From positions 1 through 46,442 of the forward strand of contig CAMDBX010000024.1 in NCBI GenBank assembly GCA_945889445.1: a stretch of 46,442 nt of DNA, given 5' to 3'. The notes beneath the pieces are model-generated. The model made no database searches. It had not been told where the DNA came from and worked only from the letters and a program-made list of their open reading frames with translations. The first letter of the stretch is position 1. Each line of letters starts with the position of its first letter. The position numbers and the translations under genes were made by a program. Shown here piece by piece: positions 17,876 through 25,318 of this stretch. Origin of the DNA: Rhizobium sp. Q54. GTDB lineage: Bacteria; Pseudomonadota; Alphaproteobacteria; Rhizobiales; Aestuariivirgaceae.

Positions 17876-18583
17876 ATGTTGCGCACATCATCGCAAGCAA
17901 ACGCACCAGGCAAGGCAAAGAAGCGCGCTGCGCCCCCGGTCATGTCCTGGGGCGTGAGCAAGTCGCTTCTTTCTGCGGCCAATGACGTCACCCTCAAGGC
18001 CCGCCGGGTGCTGTTCCACGCCGGTGATGCGGGCGACGGCTGCTATTTCCTGAGGGAAGGCGTGGTCAAGGCGGCCGTGGTCGCCAAGGATGGGCAGGAG
18101 CGCCTGCTCGCCGTGCTCGGCCCCGGGTCGCTCATCGGCGAGCTCTCGTTGTTCGATGACCAGCCACGCTCCGCCACCATCTCGACGCTCAAGCCCTGCA
18201 AGCTGCTGCATCTGTCCAAGGGCTCGTTCTTCCGGCTGGCGGATGCCAATCCGCAGGTCTATCGCGAGGCCCTGAAGATCCTGACGCGCCGCCTGCGGCA
18301 GACGAACGATTCCGTCGTGGCGCAGGGCACCGTCACCGTGTCCGGGCGCGTGGCCCGTGCCTTTGTCTCGCTGGCGCAGGGCCTGGGTGAGGGCAGGGCA
18401 AACGGCACCATCCTGCTGCCCAACAAGATCACGCAGAACGACATTGCCGGCATGGCGGGTGTCGCGCGTGAAAACGCCAGCCGCGCCATCAATGACCTGC
18501 TGCGAGAAGGCATCCTGACGCGCGAGGGCAGCTTCTATCTGATCGCGCGGCCGAACGAGCTTGAGGACATGGCCGAGATCTGA
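17876..18583 (+). CDS. Crp/Fnr-family transcriptional regulator
   Basis: The 235-residue protein has an N-terminal cyclic-nucleotide-binding jelly roll containing the phosphate-binding-cassette motif GELSLFDDQPRSATI, with the Glu and Arg that contact cyclic nucleotide in CRP. A dimer helix and a C-terminal winged helix-turn-helix follow (ITQNDIAGMAGVARENASRA). The N-terminal Cys cluster of FNR is absent, so it is CRP-like, not an iron-sulfur oxygen sensor. It probably binds cAMP or a related ligand and regulates distant promoters; the target is unknown. It starts at ATG 17876, preceded by a G-rich GGGGGG stretch. Its stop is two bases from that of the convergent aminotransferase gene. Confidence 0.9.
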   Translation: MLRTSSQANAPGKAKKRAAPPVMSWGVSKSLLSAANDVTLKARRVLFHAGDAGDGCYFLREGVVKAAVVAKDGQERLLAVLGPGSLIGELSLFDDQPRSATISTLKPCKLLHLSKGSFFRLADANPQVYREALKILTRRLRQTNDSVVAQGTVTVSGRVARAFVSLAQGLGEGRANGTILLPNKITQNDIAGMAGVARENASRAINDLLREGILTREGSFYLIARPNELEDMAEI

Positions 18584-18585
18584 TG

Positions 18586-19749
18586 TCAGCCGCGCGTCTG
18601 GCTTTCCATCAATCGATCCACCAGCGTTTCCATGTCGCTCGCTTCGGCATTTGCGAAGGCGATGCGCAAGTACTGCTCCTGGGCTGGGCCGAACATCGAG
18701 CCCGGAAGGCACAGCATGTCGTGCTCGCCCGCCAGCCGCATCGCCACCTGCTTCGCTGTCTCGTCAGCAAAGGGGTGCTTCACATAGGCAAACAGCGCTC
18801 CGGAGCTGACGAGTTCGTAATTCAGGCCCTCGCGCCGGAATGCGTTGCGCAGGGATGTCAACCGGCCATGCATCATCCCGATCTTTGCGCGCTTCCAGTC
18901 GTCAAGCTTGGTGAGCGCGAAGAGCGCGGCGCGCTGCGAGATGTGGCTGGTGCAGATCGCCATGCAGTCCATGATCTTCTCAATTTCGGCCAGCACACGC
19001 GTTGACGCGGTGATCGCACCCACGCGATAGCCGGTCATCGCGAAGACCTTGGAGAAGCTGTAGAGATGGATGAAGGCATCCTCCCAGCCATCGATCGAGA
19101 AGATCGGGTGGGCGGGCGCATCCCCGTCACGGAAATCCTTGTAGGTCTCGTCGATCACCAGCGCAATGCCGCGGGCACGCGCCAGGTCGAACAGCGCCTT
19201 GATGGTCTCGGGTGAATAGATGGAGCCGGTCGGGTTGTTGGGCGAGCACAGCACGATGGCGCGGGTTTTTTCGTCGATGAGCGTGGCCACCTCGGCTGCA
19301 TCGGGCTGGCCGATCCCGGCCACGTGGCGCGCCTCCACGCTCAGCATGCCCAGCCACATGGTGTGGTTGAAGAAATAGGGGACCGGCACGATGACATTGT
19401 CTCCCGCCTTGGCAATCGCCATGATCGCCGCCGCAAAGGCCTGGTTGCAGCCCGCCGTGACGCAGACATTCTCAGCCGCCACCTTGCCGCGGTAGTCTGC
19501 GGAGAAGTGCTCCGCGATGGCGCTGCGCAGTTCCGGGATGCCATAGATGTCGGTGTAGAGGCCTATGCCCGGCTCATGCGCCAGCCGTGCCACTTCCGCG
19601 TCGAGCGCCTCGGCGCATTTCCAGCTCGGCACCGCCTGGCAGAGATTGAGCAGTTTCCTGTTGCGCAATCCCGGCCGCACCCAGCTCTGCGCCTCGATGA
19701 TCGGCGGCGCCTCGATGCGGCTGACGGCGGGATTGACGGCATAGGTCAT
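18586..19749 (-). CDS. Class I/II PLP-dependent aminotransferase
   Basis: The 387-residue protein is a fold-type I aminotransferase. It shows the N-terminal GIGLYTDIYGIPELR region, the phosphate and pyridine contact residues in SPNNPTGSIYS and VIDETYKDF, the Schiff-base Lys in YSFSKVFAMTGYRVG, and the Arg that binds the substrate carboxylate near the end (YLRIAFA). It moves amino groups between amino acids and oxo acids in the cytoplasm; the substrate range cannot be read with certainty. The ATG at 19749 lacks a strong ribosome binding site, and a start 15-22 residues upstream is possible but less conserved. It is divergent from the quinone oxidoreductase gene with 68 bases between. Confidence 0.88.
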   Translation of the reverse strand: MTYAVNPAVSRIEAPPIIEAQSWVRPGLRNRKLLNLCQAVPSWKCAEALDAEVARLAHEPGIGLYTDIYGIPELRSAIAEHFSADYRGKVAAENVCVTAGCNQAFAAAIMAIAKAGDNVIVPVPYFFNHTMWLGMLSVEARHVAGIGQPDAAEVATLIDEKTRAIVLCSPNNPTGSIYSPETIKALFDLARARGIALVIDETYKDFRDGDAPAHPIFSIDGWEDAFIHLYSFSKVFAMTGYRVGAITASTRVLAEIEKIMDCMAICTSHISQRAALFALTKLDDWKRAKIGMMHGRLTSLRNAFRREGLNYELVSSGALFAYVKHPFADETAKQVAMRLAGEHDMLCLPGSMFGPAQEQYLRIAFANAEASDMETLVDRLMESQTRG

Positions 19750-19817
19750 GATCGGGCACCAAGGGCTTGAAATGCGGTTGCGCCGGAACATGCCGGGCAC
19801 CGCCAAGAGGTGCAAGC

Positions 19818-20789
19818 ATGAAAGCGATCCGCATCGCCGAGACCGGCGGCCCAGAGGTAATGAAGCTGGTGGACACCGAGGTGGGAGCGCCCGGCCCCGG
19901 CCAGGTGCGCGTGCGCCAGACGGCGGTGGGGCTCAACTACATCGACACCTATCACCGCTCCGGCCTCTATCCGCTGCAGTTCCCTTCGGGCCTCGGTCTC
20001 GAGGCGGCGGGCGTGGTGGAAGAGGTGGGTGAAGGGGTGAACAGCCTCAGGGTGGGTGACCGCATTGCCTATGGCACCGGCCCCATCGGCGCCTATGCCG
20101 ACATGCGCAACCTGCCGGCCAACCGGCTGGTCAAGCTGCTGCCGTCGATCTCGGACGAGACCGCCGCCGGCATGATGCTCAAGGGCATGACGGCGCGCTA
20201 CCTGCTGCGCGCGACCTATGTGGTGAAGCCGGGCGACACCATCCTGCTGCATGCTGCGGCGGGCGGCGTCGGCCTGATCATGAGCCAGTGGGCCAAGGCC
20301 CTGGGCGCCACCGTCATCGGCACGGTGGGGTCTGACGCCAAGGCCGACATCGCCCGCGCCCATGGCTGCGACCACGTCATCAATTCCGCGACCGAAGATA
20401 CGGTGAAGCGCGTGCGTGAACTCACCGGCGGCAAGGGCGTGCCGGTCGTCTATGACGGCGTCGGCAAGGACACGCTGATGATCTCGCTCGACTGTCTCAG
20501 CCCGCGTGGGCTGATGGTGAGCTTCGGCAACGCGTCGGGCCCCGTTCCTCCGCTGGACTTGCTGCAACTGTCCGCCAAGGGCTCGCTCTATGTCACGCGC
20601 CCCACGCTCAACACCTACACGGCCTCCGATGCGGACCTGCAGGAAACCGCTCAGGATCTGGTGAGTGTCGTCGCCAGCGGCAAGGTGAAGATTCCGGTGA
20701 ACCAGCGCTATGCGCTGGCGGATGTGGTCCAGGCGCACCGTGATCTCGAGGGCCGCAAGACCACGGGCACCACGGTCCTGCTGCCATGA
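19818..20789 (+). CDS. NADPH:quinone oxidoreductase (zinc-independent MDR family)
   Basis: The 323-residue protein is a QOR-type medium-chain reductase, which reduces quinones with NADPH in the cytoplasm. It begins MKAIRIAETGGPEVMKLVD and carries the family's GLNYIDTYHRSGLYP block. The nucleotide-binding motif is AAAGGVGLIMSQWAKALGA. The catalytic-zinc Cys and His of alcohol dehydrogenases are lacking, as expected. AGAGGT seven bases before the ATG at 19818 fixes the start. The stop overlaps the sulfotransferase start by ATGA, so the two genes are probably translationally coupled, though no shared pathway is known. Confidence 0.92.
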   Translation: MKAIRIAETGGPEVMKLVDTEVGAPGPGQVRVRQTAVGLNYIDTYHRSGLYPLQFPSGLGLEAAGVVEEVGEGVNSLRVGDRIAYGTGPIGAYADMRNLPANRLVKLLPSISDETAAGMMLKGMTARYLLRATYVVKPGDTILLHAAAGGVGLIMSQWAKALGATVIGTVGSDAKADIARAHGCDHVINSATEDTVKRVRELTGGKGVPVVYDGVGKDTLMISLDCLSPRGLMVSFGNASGPVPPLDLLQLSAKGSLYVTRPTLNTYTASDADLQETAQDLVSVVASGKVKIPVNQRYALADVVQAHRDLEGRKTTGTTVLLP

Positions 20790-22351
20790 CAGCAGGTCGC
20801 CCGGAGCGCGTGAAGCTTGCGCTCCGCCAGATCGACGAGATGCTGGCGCGCGGCAGGCTGCGCGAGGCGGAGGCCCTGGCGCAGCGCCTCGTGATGGAAA
20901 ACCCGCTCGCCGCCGAGGCGCAGTTCATCCTTGGCATCACCATCCAGTCGCAGGGACGCTTCGAGCAGGCGGAGCCGCATTTCGCGCGGGCCGTCACGCT
21001 CGATGGCCGCAACGTCGGCTACCTTTTGAATTTTGGTCTGTGCCTGCTGAGCATGGGTCGCGTGCCGGAGGCAGCGGTCCAGTATGGCAAGGCGCGCAGC
21101 GTGGCGCCGTCGAACGTCGAGGCCATCTGGCGCAACGGCTCCTTCCACGCCCGCATCGGGCACATGGAGCAGGCGCTCGCCCTCTTCAGCAAGGCACTGG
21201 AACGTGCGCCCGACGCCGCCCGGCATGCGATCCGCCTCGAGGTGCTCGATTGTCTGCTCTCGCTGGGCCGCATCGATGAGGCGCGGCAACACATTGACCG
21301 CTTCATCGCGGTCACGCCGCATCATGCGCGCTATTTGTGCCTGCTGTCCTCCATCGGCAAGCATGATGCGGACCCTGAGATGTTCGCACGCATCGGCCGT
21401 GAACTTGCCCGCCCCGATCTGGCACCTGTCGACCGCAGCGACCTGATGGTCCGCCGCGGCGTGATGCTGCAGACGAGCGGCCGCTACGACGAGGCCTTCG
21501 CCAGCTTCACCGAAGGAAAGAAGCTGCTGCGCGCGCCGTCGGTCACCGCCGCTTTCCGCCAGGAGGTCGATGCCCGCATCAGCGCCTTCGGCAAGGATCG
21601 CTTGCAGCACCTTGCGGCACAACATGGCAGGAGCGATTACCGGCCGGTGTTCGTGATCGGCTTGCCGCGGTCGGGCACCACGCTTGCGGCACAGATCATC
21701 TCCGCCCACAGCAGGGCCGGCAATGCGGGCGAACTCGAGACCATGACCTATGCCGCAGCGAAGCTCGGCCGTGGCAAGCCGCTGGGCGAGATTGAGGGCG
21801 CACTCGGCGAGTTGGGAGAGCCCGGCATCGCCGGAATTGCCGCCCTCTATGAGCAGGTCATGCGGTTCGTCGTACCCGGCAAGGAACTGGCCGTCGACAA
21901 GATGCCGCTCAACTTCCGCTTCATCGCCGAGGCCGCCATCCTGTTCCCGCAGGCGCGCTTCGTGAACTGCACGCGCCACCCTGCGGATACCTTCATCTCG
22001 GCCCTCCAGACCGAGATGAGCGCCGCGCATTCCTACAGCTATGATCCGGCTGACTATGCCGCCTATCATCACGAATACCGCCGCCTGATGGCGCATTGGG
22101 AAGAGGTGTTGCCGGGCCGGGTCTTCCACCTCGCCTATGAGCTGCTGGTTGCCGACCCCGAGCCTGCCATCGCGTCCTTGCTGGGCTATCTCGGGCTGGA
22201 CATGGAAGAGGCCTGCCTTCACCCGGAGCGCAATGCAGGGGCGGTGACGACGTTCAGCCGCCTGCAGGTGAGGGCAGGGATCAACGCCTCGTCAGTGGCG
22301 CGCTGGAAACCCTATGAGCGCCATCTGACGCCGATTCTGGACAGCCTTTAG
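20786..22351 (+). CDS. TPR-repeat sulfotransferase
   Basis: The 521-residue protein joins about six TPR-like helix pairs (residues ~10-250, for example AEAQFILGITIQSQGRFEQA) to a sulfotransferase domain. The PAPS 5'-phosphosulfate loop is GLPRSGTTLAAQII and the 3'-phosphate region is NCTRHPADTFIS. Such enzymes move sulfate from PAPS to a hydroxyl or amine on a glycan, lipid or protein; the TPR half probably holds a protein or glycan partner. No signal peptide is visible. It overlaps the quinone oxidoreductase gene by four bases and its stop overlaps that of the convergent protease gene. The acceptor is unknown. Confidence 0.88.
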   Translation: MTAGRPERVKLALRQIDEMLARGRLREAEALAQRLVMENPLAAEAQFILGITIQSQGRFEQAEPHFARAVTLDGRNVGYLLNFGLCLLSMGRVPEAAVQYGKARSVAPSNVEAIWRNGSFHARIGHMEQALALFSKALERAPDAARHAIRLEVLDCLLSLGRIDEARQHIDRFIAVTPHHARYLCLLSSIGKHDADPEMFARIGRELARPDLAPVDRSDLMVRRGVMLQTSGRYDEAFASFTEGKKLLRAPSVTAAFRQEVDARISAFGKDRLQHLAAQHGRSDYRPVFVIGLPRSGTTLAAQIISAHSRAGNAGELETMTYAAAKLGRGKPLGEIEGALGELGEPGIAGIAALYEQVMRFVVPGKELAVDKMPLNFRFIAEAAILFPQARFVNCTRHPADTFISALQTEMSAAHSYSYDPADYAAYHHEYRRLMAHWEEVLPGRVFHLAYELLVADPEPAIASLLGYLGLDMEEACLHPERNAGAVTTFSRLQVRAGINASSVARWKPYERHLTPILDSL

Positions 22352-23199
22352 GAGGCGCAGCGCCCGCCGCCCGCGGCAACCGCACGCCATTGCGAGGAGC
22401 ATTGCACAGTGCCGCACAGGAAGCCCGCCAGCGTGCGCGAGGGCACGGCATGGGCAAGGTTCAGCGGCTGGCCGGCATTGTCATAGAGTGTGCTCACCAC
22501 CATGCCCACGAGGTTGCCCCGCTGGTCGAACAGCGGGCCGCCGGATTCGCCCTTTTGGGTGGACAGGCGCAGCACCATGGCATCGGGGTAGCCAAACTTG
22601 GCATCTTCACCCGCATATTTGACGGCCTGGCCGAAGCTGGGCGATTCGAACTCGCCAAGCCGTGCCGTGTCGCCCTGGGCGTGCGGGCGGCCGAGCGAAT
22701 AGACGATGTTGCCCTTGGCGAGGCATTGGTCGTCGGCCGGCGTCACCGCCTTGCCGGAGAAGCCGCGCAGGCGGATGACGGCCATGTCGTTCTCGGGCCT
22801 GACCGCCACCACCTCGCCGGAATAGACGCGGCCGTTCGCCGCCTTGGCTGACACCGTGTTGCCGACGCGCTTGGCCACATGCGCGGCCGTCATTACGTAA
22901 CCCGAGCCATCCACCACGAAGCCGCTGCCGGAGGTGACGGGAGTGCCCTTGCGGTTTTCCTTGGTCACCGTGTCGGCCTTGTTGGGCTGCGACACGATCA
23001 GCGTGACATAGGTCGGGCCGGAGCGACGCACCAGGCTGGTGATCTGCTCGGCCGAGGCCACCGCCTCGCCCGGCGGCACCGAGGTTTGCTGCACATTGAA
23101 GTTACGGCTTTCGAGATCGACGTTGGACGTCGATTCGCAGGCGGCGAGCGCCAGGGCCAGCAGGCTCAGGGTCAGCAGGGGGCGAAGGGGAGGCAACAT
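22348..23199 (-). CDS. Trypsin-like serine protease lipoprotein (S1C-like, no PDZ)
   Basis: The 283-residue protein has a lipoprotein signal (lipobox LAAC) and a trypsin-like domain with the full triad in TAAHVAK, ENDMAVIRL and KGESGGPLFD. It resembles the DegP/HtrA protease core but stops without a PDZ domain. It probably sits in the periplasm, anchored to a membrane by its lipid. The mature form has Cys in DQCLAKG and C-terminal LCGTVQCS, likely disulfides. GAGAGACGG precedes the ATG at 23199. It may trim or degrade envelope proteins; substrates are unknown. Its 3' end overlaps the sulfotransferase gene by four bases in convergent orientation. Confidence 0.87.
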   Translation of the reverse strand: MLPPLRPLLTLSLLALALAACESTSNVDLESRNFNVQQTSVPPGEAVASAEQITSLVRRSGPTYVTLIVSQPNKADTVTKENRKGTPVTSGSGFVVDGSGYVMTAAHVAKRVGNTVSAKAANGRVYSGEVVAVRPENDMAVIRLRGFSGKAVTPADDQCLAKGNIVYSLGRPHAQGDTARLGEFESPSFGQAVKYAGEDAKFGYPDAMVLRLSTQKGESGGPLFDQRGNLVGMVVSTLYDNAGQPLNLAHAVPSRTLAGFLCGTVQCSSQWRAVAAGGGRCAS

Positions 23200-23299
23200 C
23201 CGTCTCTCATGTTCTTCTGCTTCATAGCACGAAATCAGGCCACAGAATGGCCCGAAAAGCGCAATTCGGAAAAACCGCAGGCCGGGCAGGGGCAGGCAC

Positions 23300-23327
23300 A
23301 AAAAAACGGCCCGCCGAAGCGGGCCGT
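23300..23327 (-). terminator. Intrinsic terminator of the first porin gene
   Basis: On the minus strand ACGGCCCGC pairs with GCGGGCCGT around a TTCG tetraloop, followed by seven T. It lies 28 bases past the porin stop. A very strong Rho-independent terminator. Confidence 0.93.
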
Positions 23328-23355
23328 CTCTCTATATCGTTTGCAGGGGTAAGGC

Positions 23356-24837
23356 TTAGAAGCGCCAGACCGAGACGAGGTCAACCGACCAGTTGTCCTC
23401 TTCGTAGTCGAGGGAGATCTTGTCGCCCTCAACAACGTCAGTTCCGTCAATGTCTTCGAGGGCCTTCGTAGACGTGCTGTAGTTCGCGGTGTACCACTCG
23501 CCTTCAAGACCGATGGTCAGCTGGTCGACCGGGGTGTAGTAGATGCCGCCGAGCACAGCCCAAGTGGTATAATCGATACCCGAGGACTTGAGGGATGCGG
23601 CATCGGCGCCATCGAGGGCCCACGACTGGCCGTCCGTCTGGCGCTGCTTGTAACCAAGGCCGACTTCAGCGTGAACTGCGTCAGACAGGTTGGCCGAGGC
23701 CAAGCCGCTGATGCCCCACCAGTCGTTCTTGACCGGAAGCGAGGTGGTGATTTCACCCGAGTAGTTGTTGACTTCGGTGAACGGACCCGAACCGATGGCA
23801 GCGGCCAGCGAGAGGCTGGCGACGTCGCCGAGGTTGAAGCCGAGACCAGCGCCAACCTGCCAGAGGCCGTCGACGTCGGAGTTGAAGCCCGCAGTAACAG
23901 CGTCAGCAAGTAGGACGGAGCCACCGGTGTAGTCGTCACCGTCGACCGTACGGTAGACAGCAGAGATCTCACCCGAGAACATGTCACCCGAGTACTTGAT
24001 CTCACCGGCGACGCCGAGCTGGTTGCCGTTGGAGCTGGAGCCGTCACCGACGTAGCCGCCGTAGATGCCCGAGTCTTCCAGAGCGATACCCATGGAGAAC
24101 GGACCCGAGGCGTAGGACAGACGCAGCTGCGTCGTGTCGCCCGGGTTGAAGCCGACGTCGGCATTGTCGGTGTAGTAGCAGCTGCAGGCGCCATCGTAGC
24201 CGTAGCCGATGTTGCCCAGCGAACCGGCATAACCGCCGCCGAAGGTCAGTTCCGGGGTCATCGCCCAGTAGCCCCAGGCCACCTTCATGTACATGTCGGC
24301 AACGCCGTTGCCGGCAAAGTCGCCGCGCATCTTCAGTTCGACGCCGACTTCGCCAACGGCGGTGTCGGTGGTGGCGACAACGCGGAGCTGGCCGCGGGCC
24401 TTCACATCCCAGTCATCGTTCGTGTCGCTGGAAAGGGTAAACTTGGAACCAAACTCGCCAGTGACATCCCGGGTCTTGACCGTCCACTGGTTATCGCCGC
24501 CGTTATAGACGACGGCAGCGTTGACGTAGCCCGACCACGAGATCGTGGTGCCGGCCGGAGCATCAGCCGTCGGCATGACGGAGATGATGGTGGCGCGCTC
24601 GCTGGTGACGCGGTCACGGTCGGAGTCCATCATGCCCGGAACCTGAAGGGCTTCGCCCTTCGAGACGGCGAGCAGCTGGTAACCGGCGGGAACCGACGGA
24701 GCGGTTTCCATCGAGGCAACGCGAGCGTTGAGGGCCTCGAGCTGAGCCTTCATGTCGCTCAGATCGTCGGCGTGGGCGGCGGCTGCGGACACGGCAATCG
24801 CCGCACCAGCCATCAGAGCCATCTTCATAGTCTTCAT
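23356..24837 (-). CDS. Alphaproteobacterial porin (Porin_2 type), copy 1
   Basis: The 493-residue outer-membrane protein has a signal peptide (ALMAGAAIAVSAAAAHA), an N-terminal coiled coil (LSDMKAQLEALNARVASME), the linker VPAGYQLLAVSKGE, then a beta-barrel of alternating strands ending in the terminal Phe expected for Bam-dependent insertion (DLVSVWRF). It would form a diffusion pore for small hydrophilic solutes. The GYDGACSCYYTDNAD loop carries two Cys. It is a close paralogue of the next porin: the first ~100 residues and many barrel strands are nearly identical, while surface loops differ. GGGAG precedes the ATG by seven bases but lies in a hairpin shared by both copies. Confidence 0.93.
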   Translation of the reverse strand: MKTMKMALMAGAAIAVSAAAAHADDLSDMKAQLEALNARVASMETAPSVPAGYQLLAVSKGEALQVPGMMDSDRDRVTSERATIISVMPTADAPAGTTISWSGYVNAAVVYNGGDNQWTVKTRDVTGEFGSKFTLSSDTNDDWDVKARGQLRVVATTDTAVGEVGVELKMRGDFAGNGVADMYMKVAWGYWAMTPELTFGGGYAGSLGNIGYGYDGACSCYYTDNADVGFNPGDTTQLRLSYASGPFSMGIALEDSGIYGGYVGDGSSSNGNQLGVAGEIKYSGDMFSGEISAVYRTVDGDDYTGGSVLLADAVTAGFNSDVDGLWQVGAGLGFNLGDVASLSLAAAIGSGPFTEVNNYSGEITTSLPVKNDWWGISGLASANLSDAVHAEVGLGYKQRQTDGQSWALDGADAASLKSSGIDYTTWAVLGGIYYTPVDQLTIGLEGEWYTANYSTSTKALEDIDGTDVVEGDKISLDYEEDNWSVDLVSVWRF

Positions 24838-24844
24838 TCTTGTT

Positions 24845-24862
24845 CTCCCAAGTCTCTTGGAG
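24845..24862 (-). promoter_or_regulatory. Hairpin covering the ribosome binding site of porin copy 1
   Basis: On the minus strand CTCCAAG pairs with CTTGGGAG around AGA, with one bulged G. The right arm contains the GGGAG ribosome binding site of the porin, seven bases before its ATG. The same structure, with a different loop, occurs before the second porin (26877-26892), so pairing is kept although the loop changed. This suggests translation control by melting or by a factor. Confidence 0.6.
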
Positions 24863-24952
24863 TTGAGGAGCCCCCCATCCCCTGCAAACGGTTGCGGTGG
24901 GCCATGCACGATCTCATCGGCACGGTGTTCTTGTCGCCCCTAAAGCCTGAAA

Positions 24953-25015
24953 GGTCAACGAAGACCCACTGCAATCGATTGGAATTTTGCCCCCTGTAAC
25001 AGATTTGCCACAGTT
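24953..25015 (-). promoter_or_regulatory. Putative promoter/operator of porin copy 1
   Basis: A 22-bp box at 24994-25015 (minus strand AACTGTGGCAAATCTGTTAC plus AG) is followed, exactly 35 bases on, by the -35-like TTGACC at 24953-24958. The second porin has an 18-of-22 match to the box, the same 35-base gap and TTGAAC. Distances from box to ATG are 157 and 155. The box has CTGT at one end and ACAG at the other, as for a dimeric regulator. The -10 is not clear; GACAAG lies 17 bases after the hexamer. Confidence 0.5.
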
Positions 25016-25169
25016 GCCCAGGGTCCGAAGGAGGCAAATTAAGTACGCAGGATCAATAAGTTAACAAGGCGTAAACAAATCAGGCCGCAAAGGCAAGCGC
25101 AGGCCTGGCCCTAGCTGTCCACGGTTGCGCCATGAGTGGGGCAGGCGGCCTCAATCGTCCCGAGCCCCG

Positions 25170-25245
25170 CGAATCTACCGGAAAGGCACGAATTTCGCGG
25201 AAACGCCTGAACCTTTCGGAAATGTGCGAATTTTGCGGAATTACC
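25170..25245. repeat. Four tandem 19-bp repeats between the porin genes
   Basis: Four copies follow head to tail without gaps, starting at 25170, 25189, 25208 and 25227. The pattern is C/T-GAA-T/C-Y-T-N-N-C-GGAA plus five variable bases; the GAA and CGGAA blocks are kept in all four. Weaker copies may flank them at 25151 and 25246. The period is not a multiple of three, so it is not coding. It lies 330-410 bases upstream of porin copy 1 and just beyond the terminator of copy 2. A multi-site operator, iteron-like array or simple duplication is possible. Confidence 0.8.
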
Positions 25246-25267
25246 CAGATGTACTGAAACAAATGAA

Positions 25268-25291
25268 GACGGCCTGCCGAAGCAGGCCGTC
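25268..25291 (-). terminator. Terminator hairpin of the second porin gene
   Basis: GACGGCCTGC pairs with GCAGGCCGTC around a tetraloop (TTCG on the minus strand), 28 bases past the stop of porin copy 2. The following bases on the minus strand (TTCATTTGTTT) are only partly T-rich, so it is weaker than the matching hairpin after copy 1. Confidence 0.8.
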
Positions 25292-25318
25292 TCCCCCCGG
25301 TCAAAGTGACTGAGTCGC

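Noticed and set aside
20708-22222. 504-codon antisense frame opposite the sulfotransferase
   Set aside because: Its translation has no recognisable motif, while the plus strand has PAPS-binding motifs and an ATGA-coupled start.
25170-25245. 19-bp array considered as a CRISPR
   Set aside because: Repeats abut without spacers, are too short, and no cas gene is present.
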